Shown: positions 1-7,467, counted from the first letter of the stretch. The stretch is DNA of 7,467 bases from Flammeovirgaceae bacterium (GCA_002702205.1 NZYP01000015.1:23359-30825); one strand, 5' to 3'. Numbers and translations: made by a program. The notes: generated from the letters alone by a model not told the origin.

Positions 1-57
1 TCAAATTTAACTATCTATTAACTTTTAACTCATTAAAAAAAACTAAAAAAAGTTAAA
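1..57 (-). terminator. T-rich tail after queG, possible weak terminator
   Basis: These 57 bases follow the queG stop codon and hold no gene. Read on the minus strand, two T runs (seven and eight bases) come almost directly after the stop. A 7-bp inverted repeat, TTTAACT at 24-30 and AGTTAAA at 51-57, encloses them with a 20-base loop. The stem is all A/T except one G-C pair, and the T runs lie in the loop rather than after the stem, so this is not a classical intrinsic terminator. The hexamer TTAACT also occurs at 7-12, 18-23, 25-30 and 58-63, which may be only AT-rich low complexity. Transcription probably ends here or beyond the window edge. Confidence 0.25.
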
Positions 58-975
58 TTAACTTGATGCCTTTATGTTTCTTATTATTCCTTGGTATTTA
101 GATCTCTTCACCGCAGACCCTTCAAAAATTTTATTAAATGTTTCTTCTGTCAGTTCTATCCAATCACGTTTTTTTAAAGAACTTAACTCATCATTTGGAA
201 TAAATTTTTTTTCATTATGAGGTTTTGAAAACTTATTCCAAGGACATACATCTTGACATATGTCACAACCAAAAATTGCGTCATTAAGGTTATCTTTTAA
301 TTCTTCAGGAATTTGATTTTTGTTTTCAATTGTCAGGTAAGAGATACATTTATTTGCATTTATTACTTGTGCTGATGTTATGGCATCTGTTGGGCAGGCA
401 TCAATGCATTTTGTGCATTTGCCACATCTATTTCTTGAAGGTGAGTCATAATCCAACTCAAGATCACAAATTATTTCTGCTAAGAAAAAATAGCTTCCTC
501 TTTTTTCATTTATGAGTAAAGAGTTTTTCCCTATCCAGCCTAATCCAGATAACTTAGCCCATGCCCTCTCGTGTACAGGCGCAGAGTCTACGAAGACCCT
601 TCCTTCAACTGCTCCAATTTTTTCTTTAATGAATTTAAATAGTTGTTTTAATTTTTTTCGAATTACGTTATGGTAGTCTTTCCCATATGCATATTTCGAT
701 ATTATAAAGTTATTATTTTGATCAATTTTTTTTTGTGGATAATAATTATAGCTTAATGAAATCACTGATTTTGATCCAGGAACAAGTTTTCTTGGATCTA
801 ATCTTTTGTCTAAATTTTTTTCTAGGTAACCCATAGACCCTTGATAACCACTAGATAACCATTTTTCAAAATTCTCCTCTTCCTCGTGTAGATGTCTAGA
901 CTTTGAAACACCACAGCTAGTAAAACCTAAATCTTTAGCTTTAGTCTTAATTAGCTCTGTATTATTTTTAATCAT
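58..975 (-). CDS. queG: Epoxyqueuosine reductase QueG (short form)
   Basis: This cytoplasmic iron-sulfur and cobalamin enzyme reduces epoxyqueuosine to queuosine at the wobble base (position 34) of GUN-anticodon tRNAs, the last step of queuosine synthesis. The 305-residue protein begins with the family's GFTSCGVSKS-type segment (about residues 17-26). The core VDSAPVHERAWAKLSGLGWIGKN lies at about 129-151; D130 matches the aspartate proposed as proton donor in characterised QueG proteins. Two 4Fe-4S sets follow: C184, C187, C190 with C194-Pro, and C210, C237, C240 with C244-Pro. A GSAVKRSKYQGIIRNI tail closes the protein, so the C-terminal HEAT-like repeats of the longer E. coli and B. subtilis proteins (about 380 residues) are absent; short forms are common in Bacteroidota. 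The ATG lies inside the end of ruvB (8-base overlap ATGATTAA), which suggests translational coupling. No frameshift or missing ligand is seen. Confidence 0.95.
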   Translation of the reverse strand: MIKNNTELIKTKAKDLGFTSCGVSKSRHLHEEEENFEKWLSSGYQGSMGYLEKNLDKRLDPRKLVPGSKSVISLSYNYYPQKKIDQNNNFIISKYAYGKDYHNVIRKKLKQLFKFIKEKIGAVEGRVFVDSAPVHERAWAKLSGLGWIGKNSLLINEKRGSYFFLAEIICDLELDYDSPSRNRCGKCTKCIDACPTDAITSAQVINANKCISYLTIENKNQIPEELKDNLNDAIFGCDICQDVCPWNKFSKPHNEKKFIPNDELSSLKKRDWIELTEETFNKIFEGSAVKRSKYQGIIRNIKASS

Positions 976-1999
976 TGAACATTATATTTTGAAAACCTCC
1001 AGGTGGATTTAATCCAAGATGCTCGTAACAAGTTTTTGTTGCAACTCTACCTTTTTGCGTTCTCTTAATGTATCCCTCTTGAACAAGAAAAGGTTCATAT
1101 ACTTCTTCTATTGTGTTTGCCTCTTCTCCACAAGCCGTCGCTATGGTTTTTATACCCACAGGTCCCCCATTGAATTTTTTAACTATAGCATCAATTATTT
1201 TATTATCCATCTCATCTAATCCCTTTTTATCGATTTTAAGAGCGTCAAGGCTTCTCATTGTAATCTGTTTTGTTATTTTACCATCACCTTCAACTTCAGC
1301 AAAATCTCTTACCCTTCTTAGTAAATTATTTAAAATTCTAGGGGTCCCTCTACTTCTGGAAGCGATTTCAGTAGAGGCTAGACTTTCTATTGGTATTTTT
1401 AGAATTTCTGAAGAACGATTTACTATTCTTGTTAATATTTTTTTATCGTAATATTCTAATCTAAAATTTATTGAAAACCTTGATCGAAGGGGAGCAGATA
1501 AAAGCCCAGACCTAGTTGTTGCACCTATTAATGTGAAAGGATTTAATTTAATTTGAACTGATCTGGCACTTGGTCCTGAGTCTATCATCAAATCAATTTT
1601 ATAATCTTCCATAGCAGAATATAAATATTCTTCGATTACTTTATTAAGCCTATGTATCTCATCAATAAATAAAACGTCCCCCTCTTCAAGATTTGTTAAT
1701 AGACCAGCTAAATCTCCAGCTTTTTCTAGTACTGGTCCAGATGTTACTTTAAGATTCGTAGACAATTCATTAGAAATAATGTGAGAAAGAGTTGTCTTGC
1801 CTAGACCTGGTGGGCCGTGAAGTAGAACATGATCAAGAGGTTCAGATCTTTTCTTTGCTGCTTTTACAAAAACCTTTATATTATTTAATATCTGATCTTG
1901 ACCAAAAAAATCATTGAATGATTTAGGTCTTAGAATATTTTCAAATTCTTTATCTTTAGAACTTGAGTTATTGTCAGATTTTAAATAGTCTTCTCTCAT
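968..1999 (-). CDS. ruvB: Holliday junction branch migration ATPase RuvB
   Basis: RuvB is the hexameric AAA+ motor that, with RuvA, drives branch migration of Holliday junctions in recombinational repair; RuvC then cuts the junction. The 343-residue length is normal for the family. Visible elements in order: ILRPKSFNDFFGQ near residues 22-34, Walker A GPPGLGKTT at 62-70, Walker B FIDEIH at 111-116 (D113, E114), sensor 1 IGATTR at 158-163, the arginine-finger region LRSRF at 171-175, sensor 2 RGTPR at 217-221, and the C-terminal winged helix with GGPVGIKTIA (278-287) and EPFLVQEGYIKRTQKGRVAT (302-321). The start is fixed because an in-frame TAA lies two codons upstream of this ATG. ruvA and ruvC are not in the window. 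The gene is followed by overlapping queG and faces away from apbE across 27 bases. I see no SOS-type operator, though the gap is too short to exclude one inside apbE. Confidence 0.98.
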   Translation of the reverse strand: MREDYLKSDNNSSSKDKEFENILRPKSFNDFFGQDQILNNIKVFVKAAKKRSEPLDHVLLHGPPGLGKTTLSHIISNELSTNLKVTSGPVLEKAGDLAGLLTNLEEGDVLFIDEIHRLNKVIEEYLYSAMEDYKIDLMIDSGPSARSVQIKLNPFTLIGATTRSGLLSAPLRSRFSINFRLEYYDKKILTRIVNRSSEILKIPIESLASTEIASRSRGTPRILNNLLRRVRDFAEVEGDGKITKQITMRSLDALKIDKKGLDEMDNKIIDAIVKKFNGGPVGIKTIATACGEEANTIEEVYEPFLVQEGYIKRTQKGRVATKTCYEHLGLNPPGGFQNIMFND

Positions 2000-2026
2000 A
2001 CATTAGTTGCTAATTTAATTATTTTT
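2000..2026. promoter_or_regulatory. Divergent ruvB/apbE intergenic region with small palindrome
   Basis: Only 27 bases separate the divergent starts of ruvB and apbE. They contain a perfect 5-bp inverted repeat, ATTAG-TTG-CTAAT, at 2002-2014. The gap is too short for two non-overlapping promoters, so at least one promoter must extend into the opposite gene. I could not find a convincing Bacteroidota-type -7 element (TAnnTTTG) on either strand; TATCTTTA at 1951-1958, in the 5' part of ruvB, is a one-mismatch match on the apbE strand without a suitably spaced -33 TTG. A purine-rich Shine-Dalgarno sequence is absent ahead of both starts. The palindrome could be an operator or chance in AT-rich DNA. 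Confidence 0.35.
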
Positions 2027-3034
2027 ATGCGTCGTATATTAATCTCTTTAATTTTTGTTTTCAGCATTTTGTTTTTTTTCTTGATAAGAAAAAATACTAA
2101 AGAGTATGAAGTTACAGGTAAAACAATGGGCTCAATACAGTATACTGTTAAGTACATATCTGATGAAAAAAAAATACTAAAACAAGAGATAGATTCAATC
2201 CTAATTCAATTTAATAGAATTTTTTCAACGTATATCCCTGACTCGGAAATATCAATAGTTAATAAGTCTGATAGTCGAGTAAGAGTTAGTGATGAATTTG
2301 GTAAACTTATTGTAGAGAGTAAATTAATTTATGAGATAACAGATGGAATGTTTGATCCAACTGTTGGCCCACTGGTTAATAAATGGGGATTTGGTCCAGA
2401 TAAAATAGATAAAGTCCCAAGTGAAGCGGAAATAAAACAATTAGTAGAGTTTGTTGGATTTGATAAGATAACTTATGAGGACGGTTACATTCATAAGAAA
2501 TTTAAGGAATCATATATTGATTTTAGCTCAGTAGCAAAGGGTTATGCAGTGGATGTATTACATAATTATCTCAAAGGAAAACAAATAAATGATACATATG
2601 TTGAGATTGGGGGTGAGGTGAGAGTAAGTGGAAAAAATAAAAATAACGATTATTGGGTTCTTGGTATAAGAGAACCAAATTTTGATGGAAAAATTAATTT
2701 ATCAGCTACAGTTTCATTGGAAAATAAGGCTCTTGCAACATCTGGAAATTACATAAATAATTATTATGTTGATGATAGTTTATTTTTTCATACAATAAAT
2801 CCAAAAACTGGTTTTCCAGCCTATTCAAATATGTTAAGCGCTTCTGTTTTTTCTACAGATTGTTTATCTGCTGACGCTTATGCGACAGCATTTATGGCTA
2901 TGAATTTTAATGAATCAAAAAGCATTTTAGATTCTTCAAATGATCTTTTAGGTTATTTTATATATAAGGAAAGTGGGGTAATAAAAACATATGTTTCTAA
3001 CGAATTGAAACCTTATATTAAAATTGATAAATAA
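2027..3034 (+). CDS. apbE: FAD:protein FMN transferase, ApbE family, membrane-anchored
   Basis: This family transfers FMN from FAD, with Mg2+, onto a Thr/Ser of target proteins outside the cytoplasm, such as NqrB/NqrC, RnfG/RnfD and FMN-binding-domain proteins. The 335-residue protein starts with two arginines and a hydrophobic stretch (about residues 4-20) then RKN, which reads as an uncleaved signal anchor. No cysteine lies near it (the only one is C279), so it is not a lipoprotein. Family motifs in order: GKTMGSIQYTVKY (31-43), DGMFDPTVGPLVNKWGFG (106-123), IDFSSVAKGYAVD (164-176), YVEIGGEVRVSG (191-202), ALATSGNY (235-242), HTINPKTGFPA (255-265), and TDCLSADAYATA (277-288), whose D283 and T287 fit the Mg-binding signature. 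No flavoprotein target or nqr gene is in the window, so its substrate cannot be named. The gene stands alone on the plus strand between two minus-strand units. Confidence 0.95.
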   Translation: MRRILISLIFVFSILFFFLIRKNTKEYEVTGKTMGSIQYTVKYISDEKKILKQEIDSILIQFNRIFSTYIPDSEISIVNKSDSRVRVSDEFGKLIVESKLIYEITDGMFDPTVGPLVNKWGFGPDKIDKVPSEAEIKQLVEFVGFDKITYEDGYIHKKFKESYIDFSSVAKGYAVDVLHNYLKGKQINDTYVEIGGEVRVSGKNKNNDYWVLGIREPNFDGKINLSATVSLENKALATSGNYINNYYVDDSLFFHTINPKTGFPAYSNMLSASVFSTDCLSADAYATAFMAMNFNESKSILDSSNDLLGYFIYKESGVIKTYVSNELKPYIKIDK

Positions 3035-3062
3035 GTAAATTCAAATTAATTTTTATCCTTAT
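3031..3062. terminator. Weak AT-rich hairpin between convergent genes
   Basis: The 31-base gap between the ends of apbE and the lactonase-like gene can fold into a nested A/T stem: ATAAG at 3031-3035 pairs with CTTAT at 3058-3062, and AAATT at 3037-3041 pairs with AATTT at 3048-3052. A bidirectional terminator is expected between convergent genes, but this stem is short, almost without G-C pairs, and has no clean T run after it on either strand. The assignment rests mainly on position. Confidence 0.25.
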
Positions 3063-3065
3063 AAC

Positions 3066-4037
3066 TTAAAGAATTTTTATTCTTGTAAGGAACATGTCAG
3101 ATGTCATGTATAAATACTCAAATTTATCATCAAAAGCACAGTTTGCAGTTCTTACCTCTGTTCTTATTGTACCAAGATGTTTACCATCCTCTTTGATAAC
3201 AAGTACACCTCCTGGTCCTGTTGCAAAAACACTTCCAGTTGGATGAACTTTTAGTCCGTCAAATAATCCTATATCTTTTTTTGCTAATTCTTTCCCATCA
3301 AAAAACACTTTAGGATTTTTGACACCATTTTCAGTCAAATCATAACTCATAATTATAGGATTATTATTGTCTGAGTTTGCAACATATAAAGTTTTTTCGT
3401 CATTTGAAATGCTTATCCCATTTGGTCTGGTCAGATTTTTTACGAGAACTTCTACATTCCCGTCAGGAGATAGTTTGTAGACACCGTTGAATGGAATTTC
3501 CTTTAATTTATCATTATCACCATCAAGGAGTCCGTATGGTGGATCAGTGAAGAAAAGGTTTCCTTTCGAATCATAAACTAAATCGTTTGGGCTATTAAAA
3601 AGATTGTCTTCGAAATTACTAACAAGAGTAGTCATCTTATCAATATTTAAGTCTTCCATAGAAGCAATTTTTCTATCACCATGCATACAGATTATAAGGT
3701 TCCCATCTGAGTCTATTGTCAGACCGTTTGTGCCTGCTTTTTTGAGGTTTGGTACCTCTCCGCTGTAACCTATTGGTTTTGTAAAAACACTTAGACCATT
3801 CTCCTCATTCCACATATATATTACATTTTCAGGAACATCTGAAAATAAAACAGAGTTTAGTTTATTAGACCATATCGGTCCCTCTGACCACTCAAATCCT
3901 TCTGCGATAATTTCAATTTTCGAATTTTTAGCAATTAGATTATTAATTTCAGGAGATAATCTTTCTACAGATCCTATATACTTTTCTTGACTAATTGAAG
4001 TCAGATTTAATATAAGTATTACGAATTTTAATAACAT
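3066..4037 (-). CDS. Exported SMP-30/gluconolactonase/LRE-like family protein
   Basis: This is a six-bladed beta-propeller of the SMP-30/gluconolactonase family, metal-dependent hydrolases that typically open sugar lactones such as gluconolactone; the actual substrate cannot be read from sequence. The 323-residue protein opens with a hydrophobic segment (about residues 2-13) ending in TSISQ, consistent with a signal peptide and a periplasmic location. Family marks include SEGPIW at 51-56 with E52 as likely metal ligand, GTNGLTIDSDGNL at 102-114, SPNDLVYDSKGNLFFTDPPYG at 149-169 with N151, RPNGISISNDEKTLYVANS at 204-222 with N206, and FDGLKVHPTGSVFATGPGGV at 259-278 with D260 as likely metal ligand. 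The ATG is the first possible start: an in-frame TAA lies two codons upstream. It begins 27 bases after nrdA on the same strand, so it may be read through from the nrd genes, but no functional link to nucleotide reduction is evident. Confidence 0.88.
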   Translation of the reverse strand: MLLKFVILILNLTSISQEKYIGSVERLSPEINNLIAKNSKIEIIAEGFEWSEGPIWSNKLNSVLFSDVPENVIYMWNEENGLSVFTKPIGYSGEVPNLKKAGTNGLTIDSDGNLIICMHGDRKIASMEDLNIDKMTTLVSNFEDNLFNSPNDLVYDSKGNLFFTDPPYGLLDGDNDKLKEIPFNGVYKLSPDGNVEVLVKNLTRPNGISISNDEKTLYVANSDNNNPIIMSYDLTENGVKNPKVFFDGKELAKKDIGLFDGLKVHPTGSVFATGPGGVLVIKEDGKHLGTIRTEVRTANCAFDDKFEYLYMTSDMFLTRIKIL

Positions 4038-4064
4038 TAATTAAGATATTAGGTAAATACTTTC

Positions 4065-6419
4065 CTAACTTCCACACATCTCACAGTCATCCTGATTGTC
4101 AATAGAACATTGCATTGCTGCTTCTTTTTCTTCTATAGTTTGAGACTTTTCATCTTTAACTATAGTAAACTTAATTGCGTCAGCGGCAGCTTTTGTTCTC
4201 AAGTAGTAAAGTCCGGTCTTGAGTCCTTTTTTCCATGCGTGGAAATGCATTGATGTTAGCTTTCCGAAGTTGGCATCTTGCATATGAATATTCATGCTCT
4301 GGCTTTGGCATATGTAGGCACCTCTGTCAGCAGCCATATCAATTATACTTTTCTGTGATACTTCCCATACGGTGCGATAAAGCAGTTTAATATTTTCAGG
4401 AATTTCTTTTATCCCTTGAACTGAGCCATTAGCTTCCATAAGCTTATCTTTCATAGACTCATTCCAAAGCTTCAGTTTTATTAAATCTTTGAGTAAGTGT
4501 TTGTTTACAACTATGAATTCTCCCGATAAAACTCTTCTGGTATATATGTTTGATGTATATGGTTCAAAACACTCATTGTTACCAAGAATTTGAGATGTTG
4601 AAGCAGTTGGCATTGGAGCTAGTAATAGTGAGTTTCTTACTCCATTTTTCTTTACCTCTCTTTTTAACTTAGTCCAGTCCCATCTCTTTGATGTTGGAGC
4701 AATTCCCCACATATCAAATTGGAAAATACCCTTAGAGACCGGTGATCCTTCATAAGTTTTATAGGGACCTTCTTCTTTTGCAATCTCCATTGAAGCCTCC
4801 ATTGCACCAAAGTAAATAGTTTCAAAAATTTCTTCGTTTAATTTTTTTGCTTCTGGAGAATCAAAAGCGTGTCTCATAAGAATAAAAGTATCCGCAAGTC
4901 CTTGAACACCTATTCCAATTGGCCTGTGTCTCATGTTCGAGTTTTTAGCTTCCTCAACTGGGTAGTAATTAACATCAATAACCTTGTTTAGGTTTCTTGT
5001 TATGACTTTTGTAATTTCATATAGCTTCTGATGGTCATATGTCAAATCATCTTTAACAAATTTATTTAAAGCTATTGACGCTAAATTACAAACAGCAACT
5101 TCATCAGGAGATGTATACTCTACAATCTCTGTACAAAGATTTGACGATTTTATAGTACCAAGATTTTTTTGATTGGACTTAATATTACAAGCATCTTTAT
5201 ACAATATGTATGGGTTGCCTGTCTCAATTTGAGACTCTAATATCTCGAACCATAAATCTTGAGCCTTTACTGTCTTCCTTGCCTTGCCTTCTTTCTCATA
5301 CTTTTCATATAGTTTCTCAAATTCTTCACCATATGTCTCATGTAAGTCTTTAGCTTCATCAGGTGAGAATAAAGACCAATCGCTATTTGATTCAACTCTT
5401 TTCATAAAGAGATCAGGAATCCACATGGCATAAAACAGATCTCTAGCCCTTAGCTCTTCTTTACCATGATTCTTCTTTAGTTGAAGGAACTCAAATATAT
5501 CGGAATGCCACGGTTCTATGTATATGGCAAAACTTCCTTTCCTCTTACCACCTCCCTGGTCTACGTACCTGGCCGTCATATCAAAATTTCTGAGCATAGG
5601 AATGATCCCATTAGAAACACCATTAGTTCCTTTTATATAAGATCCAGTAGCTCTAATATTATGTATGCTTAAGCCTATACCTCCAGCAGATTGTGAGATT
5701 TTTGCACACTGTTTTAAGGTATCATAAATTCCGTCTATACTATCATCCTTCATAGTCAAAAGAAAACAAGAAGAGAGTTGAGGCTTAGGAGTTCCAGCAT
5801 TAAATAATGTTGGAGTAGCATGTGTAAACCATTTTTCAGATAAGAGATTATATGTTTCAAGAACTTTATCCATATCATCCATATGAATACCAATAGCAAC
5901 TCTCATCAACATATGTTGTGGTCTTTCAACTACTTTACCATCTAGCCTTAATAGGTATGATTTCTCCAATGTTTTAAAGCCAAAGTAGTCATAACTAAAA
6001 TCTCTGTCATATATAATGGATGAATCAAGAAGTGCAGCATTTTTATTAATTACACCATATACCTCTTTCGATAGTAAAGAAGCATTCTCACCTGTTTTTG
6101 GACTAATATATGTGTATAGTCTCTTCATTGTTGAAGAAAATGATTTGCTAGTTGTTTTATGTAGATTTGAAACTGCTATTCTAGCCGCAAGTGTTGCAAA
6201 ATCAGGATGTTTAGTTGTAAGAGTTGCTGCTGTTTCTGATGCAAGCTCATCAAGTTCTTGGGTTGAAACACCATCATAAAGACCGTCTATTACTTTCTTT
6301 GCAATTTCAATTGTCTTAACGAATTCCGTATTAAGTCCGTAACTTAATTTTTCGATTCTTGCAGTTATCTTATCAAACTTTACAGATTCTTTTCGGCCAT
6401 CTCTTTTTATTACTAACAT
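4065..6419 (-). CDS. nrdA: Class Ia ribonucleoside-diphosphate reductase alpha subunit NrdA
   Basis: This is the catalytic large subunit that reduces ribonucleoside diphosphates to deoxyribonucleotides using a radical supplied by NrdB. The 784 residues begin with an ATP-cone domain (VIKRDGRKE from residue 3, [16 protein letters not shown] at 15-30), the usual dATP/ATP activity switch. Catalytic residues are visible: C218 in SSCFLL and C444 in VAVCNLASI as the redox pair, C429 as the thiyl-radical site with N427 and E431 in SSNLCTEI, and Y738/Y739 in GLYYLRT for radical transfer. The specificity-loop region [19 protein letters not shown] is at about 287-305. The C-terminal CEMCGS gives C779 and C782, the shuttle pair re-reduced by thioredoxin or glutaredoxin. 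By memory, C218, N427, C429, E431 and C444 have the same numbers in human RRM1, marking the eukaryote-like subclass common in Bacteroidota. An in-frame TAG two codons upstream fixes the start, 10 bases after nrdB. No intein or insertion is seen. Confidence 0.98.
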   Translation of the reverse strand: MLVIKRDGRKESVKFDKITARIEKLSYGLNTEFVKTIEIAKKVIDGLYDGVSTQELDELASETAATLTTKHPDFATLAARIAVSNLHKTTSKSFSSTMKRLYTYISPKTGENASLLSKEVYGVINKNAALLDSSIIYDRDFSYDYFGFKTLEKSYLLRLDGKVVERPQHMLMRVAIGIHMDDMDKVLETYNLLSEKWFTHATPTLFNAGTPKPQLSSCFLLTMKDDSIDGIYDTLKQCAKISQSAGGIGLSIHNIRATGSYIKGTNGVSNGIIPMLRNFDMTARYVDQGGGKRKGSFAIYIEPWHSDIFEFLQLKKNHGKEELRARDLFYAMWIPDLFMKRVESNSDWSLFSPDEAKDLHETYGEEFEKLYEKYEKEGKARKTVKAQDLWFEILESQIETGNPYILYKDACNIKSNQKNLGTIKSSNLCTEIVEYTSPDEVAVCNLASIALNKFVKDDLTYDHQKLYEITKVITRNLNKVIDVNYYPVEEAKNSNMRHRPIGIGVQGLADTFILMRHAFDSPEAKKLNEEIFETIYFGAMEASMEIAKEEGPYKTYEGSPVSKGIFQFDMWGIAPTSKRWDWTKLKREVKKNGVRNSLLLAPMPTASTSQILGNNECFEPYTSNIYTRRVLSGEFIVVNKHLLKDLIKLKLWNESMKDKLMEANGSVQGIKEIPENIKLLYRTVWEVSQKSIIDMAADRGAYICQSQSMNIHMQDANFGKLTSMHFHAWKKGLKTGLYYLRTKAAADAIKFTIVKDEKSQTIEEKEAAMQCSIDNQDDCEMCGS

Positions 6420-6429
6420 ATACTATAAA

Positions 6430-7422
6430 TTAAAAGTCTTCTTCTAATGAAAATTTTGGTGTGTCAGCTTCTTCATCCTTTTTAAGGACTCCTGCCTTTT
6501 GGTATTCTGCAACTCTCTTCTCAAAGAAATTTGTTTTTCCCTGAAGAGAAATCATATCCATAAAGTCAAATGGATTTGATGAATTATATGCTCTTGGACA
6601 ACCAAGCTCTACTAAAAGTCTGTCAGCTACAAACTCTATGTATTGGCACATTAGATCAGAATTCATACCAATAAGCTTTACAGGTAAAGCATCAGTTACA
6701 AACTCTTTCTCTAAATCAACAGCATCCTTTATAATCTCTACAACGGTTTCTTTTGGAAGTGTATTAATTAAATGTTTTGTATATATATGACAAGCAAAGT
6801 CGCAGTGAAGACCCTCATCTCTTGAGATGAGCTCGTTAGAAAAAGTCAGTCCTGGCATTAGACCTCTTTTCTTAAGCCAAAAAATTGAACAGAAGCTACC
6901 TGAAAAGAAAATACCTTCTACCGCTGCAAAGGCAATTAGCCTTTCTGCAAAAGTCCCATTATCTATCCATCTTAAAGCCCAATCTGCCTTTTTCTTTACA
7001 CAGTCAAGAGTTTCGATTGCATGTAATAATGTGTCTTTCTCTTTTGAATCATCAACATAGGTGTCTATAAGAAGAGAGTATGTTTCAGAATGTATGTTTT
7101 CTATTGCTATTTGAAACCCATAAAAAAACTTTGCTTCTGTATACTGGACATCAGATACAAAATGTTCAGCTAGATTCTCATTGACAATACCGTCACTTGC
7201 TGCAAAAAAGGCAAGAACATGTTTTATGAAGTGTCTCTCACCATCGTTTAAATTTTCCCAATCTTTTAAATCTTGACTTAAATCAATTTCTTCTGCTGTC
7301 CAAAAACTTGCTTCAGCCTTTTTATAAAATTGCCATATGTCGTCATGTTCTATTGGAAATAAGACAAATCTATCTGCGTTATCTTGAAGGATTGGTTCTG
7401 GTTTTAAATTTGCATCTGCCAT
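6430..7422 (-). CDS. nrdB: Class Ia ribonucleoside-diphosphate reductase beta subunit NrdB
   Basis: This is the small subunit, which holds the dinuclear iron site and stable tyrosyl radical that start catalysis in NrdA. The 330-residue protein has the complete ligand set: D77 (FFAASDGIV), E108 and H111 (IENIHSETY), E169 ([10 protein letters not shown]), and E203 and H206 ([11 protein letters not shown]), with the radical tyrosine at Y115. W41 and D202 fit the radical-transfer path, as does Y307 near the C-terminus. The tail FSLEEDF matches the short C-terminal peptide by which small subunits dock to the large one. Because the tyrosine and all carboxylates are present, this is a conventional oxygen-activated class Ia protein and not a radical-less variant. 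An in-frame TAA three codons upstream fixes the ATG. It is the first gene of nrdB-nrdA, the reverse of the E. coli order. There is no Shine-Dalgarno sequence, only an A/T-rich leader. Confidence 0.98.
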   Translation of the reverse strand: MADANLKPEPILQDNADRFVLFPIEHDDIWQFYKKAEASFWTAEEIDLSQDLKDWENLNDGERHFIKHVLAFFAASDGIVNENLAEHFVSDVQYTEAKFFYGFQIAIENIHSETYSLLIDTYVDDSKEKDTLLHAIETLDCVKKKADWALRWIDNGTFAERLIAFAAVEGIFFSGSFCSIFWLKKRGLMPGLTFSNELISRDEGLHCDFACHIYTKHLINTLPKETVVEIIKDAVDLEKEFVTDALPVKLIGMNSDLMCQYIEFVADRLLVELGCPRAYNSSNPFDFMDMISLQGKTNFFEKRVAEYQKAGVLKKDEEADTPKFSLEEDF

Positions 7423-7467
7423 TATATTTTATAATTAATAACGTTTAACATTCAAAAAATGACAAAA
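7423..7467 (-). promoter_or_regulatory. Partial upstream region of nrdB, cut by window end
   Basis: These 45 bases precede the nrdB start and presumably hold part of its leader or promoter. They are A/T-rich, with a short AACGTT palindrome at 7439-7444. I see no NrdR-box pair and no complete promoter. A TTTTG at 7463-7467 on the minus strand could be the end of a Bacteroidota -7 element or a -33 TTG, but the rest lies outside the window. The call rests on position only. Confidence 0.3.

Noticed and set aside
1113..1451. 112-codon plus-strand open frame opposite ruvB
   Set aside because: It lies wholly antisense to a complete, motif-rich ruvB, its product resembles no family I know, and it has no start signal. 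It is a shadow frame.
3035..3065. Possible small RNA or gene in the convergent gap
   Set aside because: The gap is only 31 bases with a weak A/T stem, too short and featureless for a gene or a defined RNA.
6016..6279. 87-codon plus-strand open frame opposite the ATP-cone end of nrdA
   Set aside because: It is fully antisense to conserved nrdA sequence, with a low-complexity serine run that mirrors the opposite-strand codons. It is not a gene.
4065..6419. Intein or intron in nrdA, a common site for such insertions
   Set aside because: The reading frame is continuous at 784 residues, with catalytic motifs at normal spacing and no inserted domain.
6827..7070. Two overlapping plus-strand open frames (77 and 61 codons) opposite nrdB
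   Set aside because: Both are antisense to the conserved metal-binding region of nrdB and overlap each other in different frames, as expected of chance frames.
7423..7467. NrdR-box regulatory pair expected upstream of a ribonucleotide reductase operon
   Set aside because: No pair of NrdR-like 16-base palindromes can be seen in the 45 bases available. The region is truncated, so absence is not proven, but nothing supports calling one.
1..7467. An undescribed multi-gene system such as defence, biosynthetic or mobile
   Set aside because: All six genes belong to well-known families with intact motifs, and there are no unexplained genes, long repeats or sizeable intergenic regions.

Overview
The window is a compact, AT-rich piece of bacterial chromosome (by eye about one third G+C) that is almost entirely coding. 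It carries six complete protein genes, all housekeeping or metabolic. I see no RNA gene, mobile element, CRISPR array, phage gene or recognisable defence system, and no gene-free stretch longer than about 60 bases.

The best guess for the organism is a marine-type member of the Bacteroidota (Flavobacteriia-like). Three things point that way: ribonucleotide reductase subunits of the eukaryote-like class Ia type common in that phylum, a short QueG encoded directly after RuvB, and AT-rich start regions without clear Shine-Dalgarno sequences. This is inference from protein character; no 16S or other decisive marker is present.

Layout from left to right: 1-57 is a T/A-rich tail after queG. queG (epoxyqueuosine reductase, minus strand) overlaps the end of ruvB (Holliday-junction branch-migration motor, minus strand) by 8 bases, so the two look like one transcription unit. 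A 27-base divergent gap separates ruvB from apbE (FAD:protein FMN transferase, plus strand). apbE converges across 31 bases on a minus-strand gene for an exported SMP-30/gluconolactonase-like protein. That gene lies 27 bases downstream of nrdA (class Ia ribonucleotide reductase large subunit), which lies 10 bases downstream of nrdB (small subunit). The last 45 bases hold the start of the nrdB upstream region, cut by the window edge.

Functionally, nrdB and nrdA together make the oxygen-dependent, tyrosyl-radical ribonucleotide reductase that supplies dNTPs; every metal ligand and catalytic cysteine I looked for is present. ruvB serves recombination and repair, and queG performs the last, cobalamin-dependent step of queuosine tRNA modification. 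apbE covalently attaches FMN to extracytoplasmic flavoproteins. The lactonase-like gene is the only one with an uncertain role. I did not find a previously undescribed system; the findings are modest points of gene organisation and protein architecture.
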